The notes beneath the pieces were generated by a model. The model was not told the origin of the DNA. It saw nothing but the letters and a program-made list of their open reading frames with translations, and ran no database searches. The translations under genes were made by a program, and so were the position numbers. Source: Echinarachnius parma (lineage: Eukaryota; Echinodermata; Echinoidea; Clypeasteroida; Echinarachniidae). From it: a stretch of DNA of 64,000 nt. Location: the NCBI GenBank assembly GCA_037951105.1, contig JBAMJV010000832.1, positions 124,001 to 188,000 of the forward strand. The letters are read 5' to 3'. Positions 48,286-59,199 of this stretch are shown here, one piece after another; position 1 is the first letter of the stretch, and every line of letters starts with the position of its first letter.

Positions 48286-49330
48286 CGTTTAGTTTTGGAA
48301 TTTGTTCTGTACGTTTGAGACGTGGCGTTTTTCTTCTGCTCTTGAAAAACCTTACTTTTAGACCTTTGCGAGATATCAGTTCTACAAGCAAAATATTATA
48401 TGTCTGTGTGTACAAGATGCCTCAAGTCATATATTTTGCCCAAACGACATTTGTTTAGAAACAAGTAATTGTATAACATCTCTTCAAACCACCATAACGT
48501 ATAGCTTATAACAGTAAACTCGTTTTTCGAGCGTACCATTTGCTGGATCAATAAATAATGTTGGATGGTCGAGTGTTATGCTTTAAATAAATACATTTTC
48601 ACGGCGATATAGTGCCTACATTTTCGATCCTAGCAGAATCTTCTTCAGAGGCTAAAAAATAAATATATTTGCGTATATAAGTTAGGACACTGTGCTGTTC
48701 TTTCTTCTCATCATCATATTTTGAAAGATGCTAGATGTGTGATTGATTATCCGCATGTAAAACAATAACAAAATACATACTCGCAAGCATTTTTAAAACA
48801 TATTAAACAGTTCCAAGGTCAAAGATCCGTAGTTAATGAGGAGAGCATACTGTATACCATTTCAAAGGAAATTATATTGGCTCATCAGTATTGGCGGGTT
48901 GAATAATTCAGAAGGCACCAAATCTCCGTCCAATTATCACGCATCTCATCATCTATTAGCGAGCAGATTGCCAATCAACGATCTCTTACAGTGTGAACAA
49001 GGGGATAAATAGGATAATCAGGGGGTGAGATGGGATGATTGGAAACACACATGAGCTCAGCTTTATCTACCCCCCATAATATGTTTGTAACTTACTCTAA
49101 TAATTGCAACTAGTGGCGAGATTTCCTTGAGTATTTATTGTGTATACCACCGTAACCTACCCGCCATCCGGGTATTATCTTGGGTTTTTATTTCTTTTTG
49201 TCTGTTTTTGTTATTTTTGTTTTAAAAAAGCAATAAACAAAACGATGACCCCATTTCAATAAGAACAACATGACAATCGAGGGCGAAATGAGAAAAAGCT
49301 CTGTTTCATCTATTCTCCCACAATTCTTTA
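48286..49330. other. No gene; hairpin motif GATCCTAGCAGAATC at 48629
   Basis: Non-coding. At about 48626-48652 a word related to the one at 38047 recurs. On the minus strand it reads CTGAAGAAGATTCTGCTAGG followed by ATCGAAA. Confidence 0.45.
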
Positions 49331-50277
49331 CAGGCGCGCCGGAAGCAGTTTTGGATTTGGGGGGGGGGGGGGCAAAGACCCAAGGGGGCTCACGATTTTG
49401 TTGTGTAGGGGCTCATGCCCAACAACACTCACAGGGTTGCCAACTTTAAGCCAGAGGTGAGAGTGAGACATTGCGAGGGAGCTAAGTGGGGGGAGGGTGT
49501 AGGGAGCTTTTGCATTTTTGAACTTGAAATTGTGCAATCTGGTGCATACTTAGACAGGAAATTCGGGATTAACTGTATCTGGGAAATTACGTGTTATGAT
49601 TTGGTCGACCAGAAATTTTAAATAGATTTTTTACGAAGAAAACAAAATAATAATTGACACACTAATAAATATGCACCCCAACACACACACAAATATTGTA
49701 TTTAGTGTCACAGTATCACAGTTTCAACATAAACCATATGGCACATTATGTATGATCCAAAAACATAGCCTACAGCCAAGAATGAGTCCCGAGGGAGCGA
49801 AGTGACCGAGGGCCGGGGCAGAGCCAGAGGGGGAGGGTTTGGGAGGGGGTTTCCCCCTCCCACGGGGAAGATTTTGCATTTATATACTTGAAATGGTGCA
49901 ATCTGGTGCACGTCACACAAGCAGCCAGAGCAATGCCAGCCTACACGAGAACTACGTGGCCCGGTAAAGAAAAAGGTACTCACCCCAGACCATACGCAAG
50001 TTTAATACACAACAAACTGAGATAATCTGTTCGCGCGCGAAGCGCGCAGCGAAAGATTAAAACGGATGTGTAAATCAGTTTTTGAACGTTATAATTAAGA
50101 AGTCTTAGCTCATGCATTTCATTTTTTCTTTCCTTCTCTTCTTCTTTTGTTTAATTATTTTTTTGTCGGGGGGGGGGGCTTTTTGGGGGGCAAAAACGCG
50201 TTATGCCCCCCACTTTTTGGATTGGGGGGGGGGGCGGCCACCCCCCCCCCCCCCCCCGCCCACTTCCGGCGCCTATG
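49331..50277. mobile_element. hAT-like element with perfect 8-bp target duplication
   Basis: ATTCTTTA stands immediately outside both ends (49323-49330, 50278-50285). This is the classic hAT hallmark. The left end CAGGCGCGCCGGAAGC pairs with the right end, inverted CATAGGCGCCGGAAGTG. The subterminal regions are G- or C-rich. Inside, two related segments repeat TTTTGCATTTTTGAACTTGA / TTTTGCATTTATATACTTGA and TGGTGCAATCTGGTGCA. There is no transposase in its 947 bp, so it is non-autonomous. The intact duplication suggests a fairly recent insertion. Confidence 0.93.
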
Positions 50278-50342
50278 ATTCTTTATAACTAACTCTAAAA
50301 TGTGCAACCTGCAGTGGTAGAAATCACGTAAATACTAAGTTT

Positions 50343-50443
50343 TGAATCCGGTTACAATTAATTGTAAGTCGCTTTTCAACCAATCAGATTTGCGCATTTA
50401 GTCACATGATCGGACTTACAACTAATTGTAACAACGGGGCCCC
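50343..50443. mobile_element. Fold-back MITE, family P copy 2, shortened
   Basis: TTACAATTAATTGTAAGTC on the left pairs with GACTTACAACTAATTGTAA on the right, followed by CAACGGGGCCCC. The centre ACCAATCAGATTTGCGCATT matches the copy at 23931. The left terminal GGGGCCCC is missing. Confidence 0.8.
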
Positions 50444-50935
50444 AATTAAACGGATATTATTTTTCAAGGGGCTCTATTATTCTGCTTTTTATAATATGTG
50501 ATTTGGAGAATGGGGTGATGAAACGTTTTTTGTTTCTATTTTTAGTCAGCCAAGGGGCAAATCTGATGATAAATAAGTTGCTCATACTCCCATGCATTCA
50601 TCACCGGAGTAACAGCAACACCGGAGACATTGATGAAAAGGATCGTTTTTTCCAGTTTGTTTATACCATTTATGTTCTTGTATTCTTACTTTTTTCTAGG
50701 ATATGATTTCGAGGGAGCTATAATGTTTCGTGTTTGCATTACTATTTTCAGTCAGCCGATGTAGGACAGGGCTGACCATAATATGACCATGCTCATGCAT
50801 TCACGACTAGAGTCAGTGGAGTAGATACAGGGGGGGTTAGGGGGGGGGGGGGGGCAAGCGTCCCTTAATTATTCGAAGGAAAACAAAACACTATACATAG
50901 CATTAGAAGGAAATCCTTTACAAAATAAAGACATT
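50444..50935. other. No gene; a G-run at 50829-50854
   Basis: Two loosely similar tandem pieces (about 50500 and 50705) share TTTTAGTCAGCCAA/ATTTTCAGTCAGCCGA and CATGCATTCA. ACCGGAGACATTGATGAAAA at 50621 recurs at 51281. The pieces may be an old tandem repeat. Confidence 0.4.
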
Positions 50936-50962
50936 TATAAAGTGTTAGTCTAACACTTTATA
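50936..50962. repeat. Perfect 27-bp palindrome
   Basis: Thirteen-base arms TATAAAGTGTTAG and its exact complement are separated by a single T. The palindrome lies 27 bp before the fold-back MITE at 50989. Confidence 0.9.
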
Positions 50963-50988
50963 TTTCTATTCACTCTAAGAGTGTTTTA

Positions 50989-51243
50989 ATAGGGCCTAGT
51001 CACACTGCACCGTTTCTCCTTCCGTTTCATATTCGTTGGACATCCGAAAGGTTATAGCAGGAAATGTAATGATGAGGACCAAGTTCGGAATGGACTATGG
51101 TAGTAAGATACTTTTATATCGGCTCCGTTTCGCGTGAAACGAAACGTCATGGAACTTTGAATTTTGCTAGATACTGACCAGTTCGCCACATTTTGGTCGG
51201 ATGTGAAACGAAAGGAGAACGATGAAGTGGGACAAGGCCATAA
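50989..51243. mobile_element. Fold-back MITE, family H copy 2
   Basis: The left end ATAGGGCCTAGTCACACTGC pairs with the right end, inverted TTATGGCCTTGTCCCACTTC. The interior shares TTTCTCCTTCCGTTTC and CGTCATGGAACTTTGAA-like words with copy 1 at 4979-5213. Confidence 0.8.
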
Positions 51244-51569
51244 TAACGCTATGTCGCCAACTGGCTACCCTATACGGACATACCGGAGACATTGATGAAA
51301 AGGCCGGTCTCTGCAGTACAATTTCAAATCTATCACTCTTCAATTTAAACTTGACATGTAGTCCCAAGTATAGAGAGTGATGTAGGGCAGGACTTCTGAT
51401 CATCCTCAAATCATAGACCATCACCTATACCGTTAAAATAAATAACTGGGAATTGCTTTTGACCGTTGGGATATTCGCATAACTTTCATCTTACACTCAT
51501 CTTAATTACAATAGGTGATGAGGTGATAGATTTTGATTATGGCATTATTTGTATAGTATTAACAGTTTT

Positions 51570-52530
51570 GGGTTTTTTTATACTGCAGGGTAGGCCTGTT
51601 CAGTTATGCAAAACTGCCTTACAACGGGCGCCCTGCAGTTTAACTTGCATGTTGAATAACACAATATATAAACGTATATACATTACATTATAAACATTCA
51701 AAACAAACATAAATGATGAGGAGAGTCAATACAAGATATCATTAAATATATATACACGCATAATGATATATCCTGTTAAGTATATCATATATTTATGAAA
51801 TAGAATTCAAATCAATATAAAGCTTTATATTGTTTTTGAAACGTGTTTAGGGATGTGCCCGACTGCAGTGCACTGCTATAGGGAGTGTATTATACAGGCT
51901 AGCTCCAACATAATTATGTAAAAGAATTTCTTTTATATTCAGTCTTTGGGCGTGGTAAGTAGAGGGGACATTTTACAGAGTAACGGGTTTTATACATTTC
52001 GCTTGCATATCAATGGTTCTAAATAAGTTGGTACTAGATTATGTTGTATTTAATAAACTAATACACAATATTGATATTTTATACGCTCTTCTACAGATTG
52101 CCAACCAAGAGTAAGTAACATGGAACGCTGAGGTGTATAATAATCAGCGTTCAAAATTATGCGTGCATACTTATTCTGAAGATTTTGTATTTTATCTTTG
52201 TAGATTTTAGCACAGCTTCCCCAAGATGTACAACAATAATCAACATGTGGTAGGATCAAAGCAAAATACAAATTCATTAGTATGTTTACTGAAAGAAATT
52301 GTTTGATTTTCCTAATACAACCAATTTCCCTAGAAATTTTGCCCACAATATTGCAAACATGTTCTCTCCAAGTCATGCCAGAGTCAAAAATAACACCCAA
52401 GTATTTGATTGTATTTACATTTTCTATAGACAGACTTTTATACTTCAATAATAAAACATCGTTTACTAATTTTTTTCTATGACCGAAAGCCATGACCTTT
52501 GTCAAACAGTTAATTTGTAGCAATCTTTAA
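51570..52530 (-). mobile_element. 3' part of a LINE with reverse-transcriptase C-terminus
   Basis: A 157-codon open frame (52050-52523, minus) reads as the thumb and C-terminal part of a non-LTR retrotransposon ORF2. Recognisable landmarks are KYLGVIFDSGMTWREHV, ALILPHVDYCCTSWG, IQNLQNKYARIILNA and LGWQSVEERIKYQ. These follow the family pattern YLGV..D..L.W..H, P...Y....WG, Q..A.R.I and LGW..L..R. The catalytic YADD region would lie upstream and is absent, so the copy is 5'-truncated, ending at a poly-T/A tract near 52528. Beyond the stop, further family residues (PKTEYKRNSFTY) continue to about 51850 with in-frame stops. The 3' end near 51580 carries GGGCGCCCGTTGTAAGGCAG. CR1/Jockey-type group. 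Long dead but moderately preserved. Confidence 0.88.
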
Positions 52531-52961
52531 AAAAAAAATATAGAATTATATTCGTTGACAATTATGTTGTTCATTAAATATCATTAAAAGAGTGAAACAA
52601 ACTTAATATAGGTTTGTCATGTTTATATCAAAGCGTTAATATAACTTTATATTACTTTATATAACTTCATTACTAAAGGCGACATGAGAAAATCTTTAAA
52701 TCTGGAAAAATTTGTTCTTCGTAACATTGTTTTGACAAGTTAGATTTTTATTTTAAGATCACTAAGTATACAGTGACACAAACGTAACATAGGTTTGTAT
52801 TTTGTTTAAGTTTATAATATCGCTTAATTACCTTAGGGGACATATAAACCTCTGAGCGATATTATGGGTTCAAAAAGATATTAGTAAACATGTCAAGGAA
52901 AGTAAAGCTAAAAATACACATAAGGACGCCCCTGGTTTCATGATCATCAATAATTAGTATG
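52531..52961. other. No gene; loose tandem similarity
   Basis: AAACTTAATATAGGTTTGTC (about 52598) and AACGTAACATAGGTTTGTAT (about 52782) begin two loosely similar stretches of about 185 bp. Confidence 0.4.
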
Positions 52962-53092
52962 CACATCAGCAAAAACAATTATAATAGTCATTAAAACATA
53001 GTTTGACACATCAGCCCAAACTATCAGCGCAGTCATTAAAACCTTGTTTGTACATCAGCGAAAAACAATTATTTGCGACGGTCATTAGGTCG
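52962..53092. repeat. Three tandem units of about 45 bp
   Basis: CACATCAGCAAAAACAATTA, CACATCAGCCCAAACTATCA and ACATCAGCGAAAAACAATTA start the units. GTCATTAAAAC and TTTGACA-like words follow. Confidence 0.75.
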
Positions 53093-53243
53093 TGATAATC
53101 ATTATAGGACTCTTGTGGATAGTACCATTTATATGATGACTTTTTTTCTAATAAATTTAGCCCAGTTGCTTCCCTTTCCAATTTATTTTGCTCTCCCACG
53201 AGATACAACCAAACGAAAACTGAATCTTGATTTATATATTGTA

Positions 53244-53476
53244 TATAGCCCGGTCACATATCAACGGATTGCGCAAACGGATGTCAAACGGAGAGCTAAA
53301 TTTTCCATCCGTTCTATACGTTTCTTGTCCGTTCCTTGTCCGGTGATGTACGTTGTTCTATGTTTTGTACATGAAGCAATAGAGACGACATTCATCACCG
53401 GATAATTTAATTTCGCAAATTGTCTATTCGTTGGGCATACGTTTCCGATATCCGTTGATATCTGACCGGGCCAATA
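53244..53476. mobile_element. Fold-back MITE with GCCCGGTCACATATCAACGG ends
   Basis: The left end TATAGCCCGGTCACATATCA pairs with the right end, inverted TATTGGCCCGGTCAGATATC. The subterminal AACGGAT words are inverted as ATCCGTT. It resembles the end design of families G and H (GGCGTCACACT, GGCCTAGTCACACT) without being the same sequence. Confidence 0.8.
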
Positions 53477-54699
53477 GCAGCCATTCCTTCATGTTTATGC
53501 GTATCCATGGGTGTTTTATTCAATATGCATTATTATATCTCAGACAAAGTATATAGAAAATAAAGGACAAAGTTCGAACCTACATGGAGGGCACACGCCC
53601 TTAATTGATAAATCATAATTGTGTAAATATCACTATATCAATCAATAATATTAAAGACATCTATAGGAGAAGGGCAGTGGAGTTGCACATTATATACAAA
53701 AATCAGGTTGGTTAACTAAACAAACAAAAAACATCGCTAGACAACTGTTCGCTATCATTTATTGTGATTTTGTTTTCCTCACTACATAATTATTATACAA
53801 CACATTTTATATAAACACACATAATTATATTAATTTGGGAAAAATTACAATCCGCTCTAAATTCAACGACAATATTGATCTTGAACTGTTAAAAAGGGGG
53901 TCATATCGTTGCCCTTTTGCGTGATTATCCACGCTATACAGCACCGTCCGTGGGAAACAGCTGAGATTTTGGCGCGCTAAAACAGACGAAGAGGTGCCGC
54001 ACAGTCATGTGCTGGTGCAGCCGCCACCAGCATCTGTTTCTAAACAACACGTGTGCATTTATGGTCTGCATGCATTTGTTATGGTCTGAATGATTTTTTG
54101 TTTTATAATGCGTTGTCCAGAACTTTAAAATGGAAACACTGCATTAACACATGTATTGCTACCGCATTGCACTTTTTTCTGAAAGCATAATGTATGAACA
54201 GTAATGTGATTAAATGTTTTTCGATTTTGTGCAAGGAATTACAAAACACGAAATACATTACTTTGATTTCAAAAAGCATTATTTTGTTTCTCAATAAACG
54301 TGATGTATGTTTTGGATGTGGTTTAAATGTTTCTGTGCAGAAATGAAAACCAATAATATGCATTTAATACGCAAACGTTGCTTTTGAGAATATTCCATGT
54401 TAATTTGTGCAGTCGTATTGAGTTCACTCAATGGTGATACAATCATTAGAAATGTTTAAAGGAGATTATTAACTATCTAAAAACAAAAAATCAAATAACA
54501 TTATACTATATATTTCAAATTAGAAGTATATTGTAATTTTGTTTATGTTTTATGTTATGGTATCATTTTAAATAATAAATGAAAATGACTTCATAGTTTG
54601 AATGAAGTTTAAGTCTTCTTTTAATATTCATAGACCTCCTCGATCTCCCTTTCATATACCCATTTTTCTATTTTCTCCTCCTTATCCACGATCCTTTTA
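53477..54699. other. No gene seen
   Basis: AT-rich, non-coding. Short open frames have no recognisable product. Confidence 0.4.
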
Positions 54700-54769
54700 C
54701 AGGCCCGTTGGAAGGGGTGCGTTTGGTGCGTCGCCCCTCCCCCCCCCCCCCCCCCTGGCTACGGGCCTG
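54700..54769. mobile_element. Very short CAGGCCCGT-ended MITE
   Basis: CAGGCCCGT at the left is exactly inverted as ACGGGCCTG at the right. A C run (54738-54755) lies near the right end. At 70 bp it is the smallest element here. The open frames at 54602-54970 cross it and are not genes. Confidence 0.65.
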
Positions 54770-55504
54770 TTTCCCCACCACATTCATCTTTTATCCTCCT
54801 CCTTATACACCACCCTTCCACCTCCACTTTCATCTTTTCACAAATTCCCTTTCTCAGCATCAAAATCCTTTCACATTATTACTAGACTAACCCCCGGTCC
54901 TAATGTCCTTGCACGTGTGCCCATCGATCGTCTTCGGATTATGCAGTATGTTTTCTGGGCGTGCAAATGAACAAAAAAAACGAATTTGTTCGAGTGATGG
55001 AAATGTCCTTAAACCAAATTCGTCTTCTACTTATACTGATCATTCATGCAATCAAATTAGACGAAAGGAATAAATCGGGTAGATTGAGTTACATTATATT
55101 GTATTGTAATTTGTTTGTTTAAAAAAGAACAGCTTTGGGGGAAACAGAACACGTGCACTGAAACTTGAGCCATGTTTGTTAGCAGGAAGAAGTCTACTTA
55201 CGTTTAAACATACAAAATAACCGAAGACAATAAATTGTTATATACATTTTTGAAATCTTGAAAAGGGGGTTGGTTCCCCGAGACTCCGACTGTAATATTA
55301 TATTTTTCAAATACTCATATTTATTTATCAAATATATATTCATATTCATATATTTCATACGTATGCTTGAAGATAATGTTATATTAAGTCAAACTCGAAA
55401 TTCATGCACTAACATTTGTATCTGTAATGTTGGCCATATTGGCCAGTGGGTATATAGCTAAGATATCTCGTTTATAAAATAAAATTATCAGAGTTTTAGT
55501 ATCT
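54770..55504. other. No gene seen
   Basis: Non-coding stretch. No repeat was recognised. Confidence 0.4.
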
Positions 55505-55684
55505 TTAAAGTGATCCATTCACTTTATATTTGTCCCCAAAAGTGATAATCGAGACTATAATCAAATACCAATATCATTGTAGATTCTTGAGAATGATATG
55601 TGAGATTTTCATAAAAAAGAATAATGTTAACCTTGTGAAAAAAGATTAAATCGATGTCTGATTTTATACCGATTGTTCGCGTGA

Positions 55685-55734
55685 AGTATCCGAGCTCGGA
55701 TACTATGGAGGATTTCGTATCCGAATTCGGATAC
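55685..55734. repeat. Twin perfect palindromes differing only at the centre
   Basis: AGTATCCGAGCTCGGATACT (55685-55704) and GTATCCGAATTCGGATAC (55717-55734) are each perfectly self-complementary. They are separated by 12 bp. They share GTATCCGA/TCGGATAC arms and differ at the two central paired positions (GC versus AT). Confidence 0.95.
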
Positions 55735-55876
55735 TCTTAAATGCGGTCGAAATCGTCTACAAACGCTTTCAAATTCAATCTTAAATATCTCCATAATTAG
55801 GGAGACATTTGAAAAAAAATAAAAACCCATTTCATTATTCTGTTACCATAAGCCAAACAACAAGGTACAAGATAAG

Positions 55877-56066
55877 CAGTGGCGGATCCAGGGGGGGGGG
55901 GGGGTTAGGGGGTTTGGGCTGCCAAGTGAAAATGTATCAGTGAAAAAAGTGAACAAAAGTGAAAAAAATCACTTACGGGGGTTCAAAATAGCAAAACAAA
56001 ATCATCGTCATTGGGTCAACCCCCCCCCCCCCCCCCCCCCTTAGCAAAAAGCTAGATCCGCCCCTG
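55877..56066. mobile_element. CAGTGGCGGATCC-ended MITE with 5-bp target duplication
   Basis: The left end CAGTGGCGGATCCAGG pairs with the right end, inverted CAGGGGCGGATCTAGC. ATAAG is duplicated at 55872-55876 and 56067-56071. G runs near the left end and a 21-C run (56020-56040) form the subterminal parts. It is nested in family J. Confidence 0.85.
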
Positions 56067-56127
56067 ATAAGTGTGAAAGCTGCAAGTGATTTTGGTCGAA
56101 TTTTACACAGTTAATGGATCACTTTAA

Positions 56128-56436
56128 AATAGCCTATATAGCCTAGGCAAGGCGCGTTATATACTTGTATCACAAACAGGTACTTCGGGCCCTTTGGGGG
56201 AAGGTCGCAGGCCTAGATAAATGAAAGAGAAATCAATTTCCTTTTGATTAAGAGCTTTCATTGCTGCATATTATTAAAATCAATGACCATTACACAATTA
56301 TTGTAATGGCATAACCAGTGTATGGGTTAACATGTCCTTGGTGAATTGAGGGGGGGGGGGGGTGTGCTCCATTGCTATAAGTTTTACCCTTTTGTATTTT
56401 GCAAAACGACCTGGGAGCTATGGCTCCCTAACCTCC
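56128..56436. other. No gene; G-run at 56350
   Basis: A short spacer with a 12-G run at about 56350-56361. Confidence 0.5.
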
Positions 56437-56832
56437 TTAAAAGGATTAAGTAACATTGTCCAAATCCTCAAAACTTACTTGGAATTATAGTGGTTATCTC
56501 ATACCTTGTCATATTCATAATATTAACAATAAAAGCACGGGACAGGTTTCGGTTTTTCGAATTTCCATTTTGTTCAAAAGATATTTACGATTGTAGTGTT
56601 CGGATGTTAAATTGTCTTATACGGGATAATTTCATGCCGTGTACAAAGTAAGTACATTGAGTTTGATAGTTAATATCACTTTGCATTTTTGCTCATATCT
56701 CAGCCAAAAAACATCTAATTAACGTGAAATGTTCACACATTACTTTGTGGACATATCAGGTCACTCCAATACACATTTTATTAATCACTCATCACTTTTT
56801 GCACTTGACAACAAAGTTACTAGATCCCTTTC
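56437..56832 (-). mobile_element. TTAA-flanked MITE, family A copy 7
   Basis: The inverted copy of the second subfamily starts with TTAAAAGGATTAAGTAACAT. It ends with GTTACTAGATCCCTTTCATA, where the second TTAA has mutated. Its length is normal. Confidence 0.88.
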
Positions 56833-56957
56833 ATAATATAAGCCACTGTGCGAAGCCATAGTAATTTACATTATAGGCCCAGAAGAGGGATGGGGGGGGG
56901 GGGGGGGGGGGGGTATCTTGCACACAAATACAAATGAGGTGTATTCAAACCTCTATA

Positions 56958-57379
56958 CAGGGTGGCCACAACAAAAACGGAACGGGGCACTTCCCAAAAT
57001 ATAGTACCAACATGTTTATGCCCGTCGGATAGGGTGTCTTTTCCAATGAAAAACGATACCAAGAACAGTAATTTTGGTCGTGTAGTTTTTGTTTTAGGAC
57101 GTTGTGAGTGAGACCATGTCAGGTGCCCATTTTTGCCAATTTGTACCTAGTCAGGGCCAGTTAAATCGCACTCGCTGCCCGTAATACCATTGAGCGACCA
57201 TGCCTATTCTCTCGGCACACGGCTGAGTGCAAACTAACAATAGCGCGCGTTACTCAACGCTATGAAAGGCGGTACGAGCGATTCATCAAGCACTGGCTCG
57301 GTAAAAATTGACAAAAAAGAGAACCTGACATGGTGTTTTTTTTTGGGAAGTGCCCCGTTCCGTTTTGGGGGTCACCCTG
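56958..57379. mobile_element. TA-flanked CAGGGTG-ended MITE (mariner-like)
   Basis: The ends are CAGGGTGGCCACAACAAAAA and, inverted, CAGGGTGACCCCCAAAACGG. Both lead into CGGAACGGGGCACTTCCCAA. TA is duplicated (56956-56957, 57380-57381). A second, inner inverted pair is ACCATGTCAGGT / ACCTGACATGGT. The element is 422 bp, with no transposase. A poly-G run lies just left at 56892-56913. Confidence 0.9.
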
Positions 57380-58467
57380 TATAGGACATCCCAAGTATAC
57401 AGAAATCGTGTTCATCGTAAGCAGATAGTCTATATAGACAGGTCTATGCCATGGGCATTGCTACATATACAAACGGAAATCAAGATTTGGTTGTTCTCTA
57501 TAATTAGGCAGTGTTTATGACCGGTAGTCGTTATAGAGCGGATTAAAAACTGCAATAATAACAATCGTATATGTTTAGTTTTCCAATAAAAAAGGGGAAG
57601 GGGGGATCTACATATAATATAATCTACAAAAGGGGGGTTCCCCTTTATCTAAACTGCTGAGCACAGTCATGTTGTGTCAACACAGCCCCTCGAAGACAGA
57701 TAGAATATTCTCCTGTCGGGGACGGAAGACACGAATAGAGAAACCCAATCGGGTGGAAATTTTTCAAATTCAACAGCCACTTGAATCCAGATGCCCTCTA
57801 GCGCAAACTCCCATCTTCTCTTTTAACATATTGAACCTCACCTATATAACCATTTACTGTATAAATTAAGCCCTTGGGGATCATGAATAAATGTATCCAT
57901 ATTAATTATTAAGCGTTGCCAATACAAATGATCAATCATGTATACTAGCAGCGATATAGTTATTGAACATCTATGGTAGATGTTAAAGAACTCTTATTTT
58001 TAAAGGATAACGGACATAGTTCCCTGACGTCCTTTACCAAGGACAACATAATGCAAAGTGGAGTGGATCCTATATGAAATATGAGATTCCATTCTTGAAT
58101 TAATATATACAATCCATGCTTATATGGAATATTTATTCCGATGATGTGCGTGGACTAAAGAGGGTATGAGTTCTGCTCAAGGGTGAAAATATTATCATTG
58201 TACTAGCTTCCATGCATTTGGAATATACATGTTGAAATTATATTTAATTGAAAGAGGGTGGATTCTTAACCAAGAATACCAAGGAAAACACGCTAAAAGG
58301 TTAAGCACCCATTGGAATGTGATAGTCTCTCAAACCATGATATAAACAATTCATAGTTATACGTTATATTATCATTTTTTCTTTTGGTTAATGATAATGT
58401 TGAGGAGGGATATAAGTACCCTCCCGCTTGAGGGTGAAACACGTTATCCCTCTTTTCTTGAAAGCAC
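57380..58467. other. No gene seen
   Basis: Non-coding. Open frames at 57669-57869 and 58293-58562 have no recognisable family, and the latter overlaps the left end of the family D copy. Confidence 0.4.
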
Positions 58468-59012
58468 TTGAAGGGGTAGTTTAGTTTTGGCAGAGAGGGC
58501 GCTGCAGAACACAATTTTTTTGTGAGGTAATGAAAAACTGAGTGTCGAATTTTAGAGAACATGCAATTTTAATGGCAGAATAAACTTTATTTGGTCAAAA
58601 TCGACCCAGAAACGGCTGAAATATCAATAAATATATCTGATCTTATAATTATTTGGGGCCCAAATAATTAGATGATTTTTAGAAAAAAAGAAAAAAAATG
58701 CTTGCACTTTTTCAAAATTTTTCAAAAGCGTTTTTAAAATAGTTGTTGATGATCTCGCTATTTAATCATTATATCAATAAAACATAACATGCATAATTTT
58801 GTATGAAAAATGGTTGAAACCAATGCCTTTTTAAAAAGCGCCCTCTTGTGTTTCAATGGCTATTTTTGAATGATAACAGGCTTTTTACTTAGTCGTTTGT
58901 AATTTTGTATACCTTTCGAGCATGGTGGAGTTATAACTATTAGTTTATAATGTTACTGTGCAGGTTTTGGCTATTTAAGTTCAGCCTTACCAAAACTAAA
59001 CTACCCCTTTAA
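58468..59012 (+). mobile_element. TTAA-flanked MITE, family D copy 2
   Basis: This is full length. The left TTAA has changed to TTGA, and the right TTAA lies at 59009-59012. The ends are AGGGGTAGTTTAGTTTTGGC and, inverted, AGGGGTAGTTTAGTTTTGGT. An internal palindrome TAATTATTTGGGG/CCCAAATAATTA lies at about 58646-58670. Confidence 0.9.
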
Positions 59013-59199
59013 TATCATGTAAAGGTGAATGAAAATGGGTCATTATGTAGTTTAGTACAATGTAAAAGTTGAAGTGCGCCGCAGGTCATTCGAATTCTTA
59101 TAACTTGTAAAATTCACGTTCGTTTCTTTCTTAGATTGTAAGGAAATAATTTATCATCTCTCGACTTGATAAACTTTAGGCTCCATACGAACCGAAAGC

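Larger units (their letters stand above)
55505..56127. mobile_element. TTAA-flanked MITE, family J, holding a nested element
   Basis: TTAA stands at 55505-55508 and 56124-56127. The inner ends are AGTGATCCATTCACT and, inverted, AGTGATCCATTAACT. Removing the nested element at 55877-56066 and one copy of its target leaves about 428 bp. The middle carries two near-identical palindromes (55685-55734). Confidence 0.85.

Noticed and set aside
54602-54970. 122-codon plus frame rich in Pro, Phe and Ser
   Set aside because: It crosses a 70-bp CAG-ended MITE with a C run, and its composition is simple pyrimidine-rich sequence.
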